Source of the DNA: Clostridiales bacterium
GTDB taxonomy: Bacteria > Bacillota > Clostridia > Christensenellales > CAG-138
Reading direction: 5' to 3'
DNA: 60,421 bases
NCBI GenBank assembly: GCA_024698505.1
Contig: JAILRE010000038.1
Coordinates: forward strand, 1-60,421
Shown: one piece after another, positions 58,071-60,421 of the stretch
How the letters are laid out: the number at the start of each line of letters is the position of its first letter
How positions within the stretch are numbered: the stretch's first letter is position 1
Translations under genes and position numbers: made by a program
Notes under the pieces: model-generated
Databases searched by the model: none
The model's input: the letters and a program-made list of their open reading frames with translations, nothing else
Told to the model about the DNA's origin: nothing

Positions 58071-59915
58071 TTATATCTCGTAGAAGGCGGCCTCGTACCC
58101 CCAGATGGGCACGGAAAGCTCTCCCTTTTTGATATGCGCCCTGCCGTCGGCCCTGTCCTGCGAGGAGAACACGCAGTGAAGCACGCGCCTGCGGCCGATC
58201 TCGTCCTTAATGGGCGAGAGGTCTATCCTGTAATCCCCGTGCTCGCCCGGAGTGAAATTGAATATGCAGATAAGCCCCTTTCCCGTTTCGGGATCGCGGC
58301 GGCGGAAGGCGATTATGCTGTGCTCCGAATCGTCGAGCGCGAGCCACCTGTACCCCTCCCACGCGATGGAATCGTTCCAGAGCGCGGAATGCGAGGTGTA
58401 GAAGCGGTTGACCGCCCTTGCGAAGCTCTGCATGGCGCGGTGATTCTTGTAATCGAGCAGGAACCAGTCGAGGGACTTCCTGAAATCCCACTCAATGAAC
58501 TGCCCGAACTCCGAGCCCATGAACTCCAGCTTCTTGCCGGGGAACGCCATGCGGTAGGCCAGAAGGAGCCTCAGCTGGGCGAACTGCGCCTCGTAATTGC
58601 CGCACATGCGCCCTATCAGCGAGCGTTTGCCGTAGACCACCTCGTCGTGCGAGAAGGGGAGTATGTAATCCTCCGAGAAGGCGTAGGTCATCGGGAAGGT
58701 CAGCTTGTCCTGATGATATTTCCTGTAAACGCTGTCCTGCTCGAAATAGGAGAGCGTGTCGTTCATGAAGCCCATGTTCCACTTGTAGTCGAAGCCAAGG
58801 CCCTCGCCGCCCGTAACGTGCGGGAAGGCGCTCGATTCCTCGGCAATCATGTAAGCGCCCGTCCTCTCGTGAACGGCGCGGTTGAGCTCCTTTATGAAGT
58901 ATTCCGCGGCGCGGTTGAGGTTCGAGCCGTCCTCGTTGGGCCGCCACTCGGATTTGCAGAAATCAAGATACAGCATCGCGCTGACGGCGTCCACCCTGAG
59001 GCCGTCAATGCCGTACTGCTCTATAAGATACAGCGCGTTGGAGATGAGATAGCTCCTGACGTGGGGCTTTTCGAAATCGTAGAGGAGCGTGCCCCAGAGC
59101 GGCATCTCGGCGCGGAGCGGATCGGACGACTCGTAAAGGGGCGTGCCGTCGAAGAGCCTCAGTCCGCAGTCGTCCTTGACGAAATGCGCGGGGACCCAGT
59201 CGAGTATAACGCCAAGCCCCGCCTCATGCGCGCGGCGGACGAAAAGCCGCATCTCATCGGGGGTGCCGTATCTCGCGGTGATCGCGTACATGCCGCTCGT
59301 CTGATAGCCCCAGCTCTCGTCAATCAGATGCTCGTACACGGGCATGAGCTCGATGGCGTTATAGCCCATATCGCGGCAGTAATCGACGAGCCTTGTCGAA
59401 GCCCCGACAAACGAAAGCCCCTTCTCCCACGAGCCAAGATGGACCTCGTAAACGGAGACGGGCTTATCATGTGCGAGCCTGCGCTCGGTGTTTTCGATTT
59501 TTTCAAGGGAAAGATCCCATACCACGGACGCGTTGGCGGGGCGCATCTCGTTCCTTACCGCAAAGGGATCGCTCTTCAGCGTCATCCTGCCGTCGGCCCC
59601 TCTGACCGCGTACTTGTAGCGCTGCCCCTGCATCGTCCCGCGCACGGTACCCCAGACGCCGAATTCGGGCAGGAAGGTCATCTCCTCGCCCTGCCAGTCG
59701 TTAAAATCGCCCGTCAGATAGACGGCCTGCGCCCTCGGCGCGTAGACGAGGAAGCGCCATTCGCCGCTCTGCAGCCTCCGCGCACCGAAAATACGGTACG
59801 CGTCCTTCGCGCGCCCCTCGAGAAATGCGTACAGCTCAAGCCTGTCCAGTTCGGAAAGGAATACCTCCTTACGGCCGGACTCGGCGTTCGGTTCGTTCTT
59901 TTCGGGATCGGTCAA
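58071..59915 (-). CDS. glgB: 1,4-alpha-glucan branching enzyme
   Basis: 614 residues from TTG 59915, 9 bp after GGAGG; the longer open frame runs through the promoter. Domains: short head, CBM48 (~45-130; VYAPRAQAVYLTGDFNDWQG), GH13 barrel with SVYEVHLGSWEKG, DWVPAHFVKDD, nucleophile Asp309 in DGLRVDAVSAML, acid Glu359 in MIAEESSAFPHVT, and PFSHDEVVYGKRSL; C-terminal beta domain. It forms alpha-1,6 branches in glycogen. First gene of glgB-glgC-glgD-glgA. Confidence 0.96.
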   Translation of the reverse strand: MTDPEKNEPNAESGRKEVFLSELDRLELYAFLEGRAKDAYRIFGARRLQSGEWRFLVYAPRAQAVYLTGDFNDWQGEEMTFLPEFGVWGTVRGTMQGQRYKYAVRGADGRMTLKSDPFAVRNEMRPANASVVWDLSLEKIENTERRLAHDKPVSVYEVHLGSWEKGLSFVGASTRLVDYCRDMGYNAIELMPVYEHLIDESWGYQTSGMYAITARYGTPDEMRLFVRRAHEAGLGVILDWVPAHFVKDDCGLRLFDGTPLYESSDPLRAEMPLWGTLLYDFEKPHVRSYLISNALYLIEQYGIDGLRVDAVSAMLYLDFCKSEWRPNEDGSNLNRAAEYFIKELNRAVHERTGAYMIAEESSAFPHVTGGEGLGFDYKWNMGFMNDTLSYFEQDSVYRKYHQDKLTFPMTYAFSEDYILPFSHDEVVYGKRSLIGRMCGNYEAQFAQLRLLLAYRMAFPGKKLEFMGSEFGQFIEWDFRKSLDWFLLDYKNHRAMQSFARAVNRFYTSHSALWNDSIAWEGYRWLALDDSEHSIIAFRRRDPETGKGLICIFNFTPGEHGDYRIDLSPIKDEIGRRRVLHCVFSSQDRADGRAHIKKGELSVPIWGYEAAFYEI

Positions 59916-59945
59916 CTCTTCTTTCCTCCGATCGTCCTTTTTCCT

Positions 59946-59974
59946 ATTATACCACACCCGATATATTTTGTCAT
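59946..59974 (-). promoter_or_regulatory. Promoter of the glgBCDA operon
   Basis: On the minus strand: ATGACA (59974-59969), 17 bp, TATAAT (59951-59946). Its position supports the TTG start of glgB at 59915. Confidence 0.8.
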
Positions 59975-60084
59975 TGGTTTTTTTGACGATTTTTGAAAAT
60001 AGGCCGGAAGCCTCCCGAAAACGGCCCCGATCCGCCTCCGCGGAGCTTTTTTGCGAAAAAAAAACTGTAAATGAAATTTGTATA

Positions 60085-60113
60085 TTGACAAACAAACGAA
60101 CATAAGGTAAAAT
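60085..60113 (+). promoter_or_regulatory. Promoter of the 60144 gene
   Basis: TTGACA (60085-60090), 17 bp, TAAAAT (60108-60113), 30 bp before the ATG. Confidence 0.8.
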
Positions 60114-60143
60114 GTGCTTACCATTTTTAAAGGAGGTTCCCAC

Positions 60144-60421
60144 ATGGAACAGTATTCTAACCCCCAGGGTTCTTCTAAGGGCCTGTCCATTGCCGCTCTG
60201 ATCTGCGGTGTTCTCGGCATCATCAGCTTCTTCGTTTCCGTCTTCTCCATTAAGGGCGTTGCTGATTCCGGCAACGTGACCGGCGTGCTCGTATTCGGTA
60301 TCCTCGGTCTCATCCTCGGTCTGCTCGGCATCATCCTCGGCGCCATCGGCATGAAGAAGGCTAAGGAATACGGCCAGTCCAAGGGTCTTGCCATTGCCGG
60401 CCTCGTAACCGGTATCATCGG
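60144..60421 (+). CDS. DUF4190-like small membrane protein (partial)
   Basis: Starts at ATG behind AAAGGAGG and runs off the window end. It begins MEQYSNPQGSSKGLSIAALI and has two hydrophobic helices (IAALICGVLGIISFFVSVFS and VFGILGLILGLLGIILGAIG), then GMKKAKEYGQSKGLAIAGLV starting a repeat of the first motif. The K-G-L-A-I-A-G pattern is typical of DUF4190 proteins. Codon choice (many GGT, CTC, TCT, ATC) differs from the ATA/AGG-rich neighbours and resembles the gcv and HU genes, suggesting high expression. Confidence 0.8.
   Translation, partial: MEQYSNPQGSSKGLSIAALICGVLGIISFFVSVFSIKGVADSGNVTGVLVFGILGLILGLLGIILGAIGMKKAKEYGQSKGLAIAGLVTGII

Noticed and set aside
1-60421. CRISPR arrays, rRNA and tRNA genes
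   Set aside because: No regularly spaced direct repeats, no rRNA-like sequence and no tRNA T-loop/CCA-like pattern were found on reading both strands by eye; a covariance search could still find a missed tRNA.

Overview
The window is GC-rich chromosomal DNA with frequent ATA (Ile) and AGG (Arg) codons, clear AGGAGG ribosome binding sites and sigma-A-type promoters. Gene content points to a Gram-positive, anaerobic Clostridia-type bacterium: a GlgC plus GlgD ADP-glucose pyrophosphorylase pair, split glycine decarboxylase (GcvPA/GcvPB), a DUF951 protein, HU, an XRE/DUF2975 pair and a BlaI/M56 pair. The taxonomic call is inference; no rRNA, tRNA, CRISPR array, insertion sequence or integrase was seen.

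Layout. 1-1080: 3' end of a LysR regulator and a decayed stretch with hairpins and a short direct repeat. 1089-5894: two orphan small proteins and a chloramphenicol-acetyltransferase-like enzyme, HU, a small hypothetical, a GNAT, an MFS exporter and a HAD phosphatase. 5936-9826: an MmcQ/YjbR protein on the minus strand, then a BlaI repressor with two palindromic operators, an M56 sensor protease lacking a penicillin-binding domain, a lipoprotein and a membrane protein. 9861-14819 (minus): Bcp peroxiredoxin, a membrane protein coupled to a HEMFH metalloprotease-like protein, an MFS transporter and guanine deaminase. 15150-24762 (plus): FtsH, a PHP-zincin fusion, an RluA-type pseudouridine synthase, a nuclease-like protein with a possibly leaderless mRNA, a nitrilase, DUF951, signal peptidase I, a degenerate signal peptidase paralogue and a large polytopic GT-C-like protein. 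24914-29094: MalQ, GlgP and a DUF1858 protein. 29169-30233 (minus): a tiny Cys/Trp-rich repeat protein, XRE and DUF2975. 30432-33287: M16C metalloprotease. 33456-35853 (minus): a DUF6273 protein and PsuG. 36142-40560 (plus): glycine cleavage operon gcvT-gcvH-gcvPA-gcvPB. 40680-52425 (minus): two tandem copies of a two-gene cassette (zinc-ribbon membrane protein plus a very large signal-peptide/TM protein) between gcvPB and an M32 carboxypeptidase. 52569-54129 (plus): ABC ATPase and permease. 54172-59915 (minus): glycogen synthesis operon glgB-glgC-glgD-glgA. 60144-end: start of a DUF4190-like membrane protein.

How genes work together. GlgC/D, GlgA and GlgB make and branch glycogen; GlgP and MalQ, 26 kb away on the other strand, degrade it. 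The gcv genes oxidise glycine to CO2, NH3 and methylene-THF (the L protein is not in the window).

The most unusual region is 40.6-52.4 kb. The DNA between the two cassettes is a chimera of the M32 3' end (with a 286-bp internal deletion) and the last ~100 bp of gcvPB, fused at an 8-bp microhomology. That is the footprint expected of tandem duplication of everything between gcvPB and M32. Parts of these fragments are about 98-99% identical to their sources, yet the duplicated genes have diverged strongly, above all in the C-terminal regions of the giant proteins. This suggests a cassette that is exchanged or diversified between conserved flanks. A metagenome misassembly must be excluded first.
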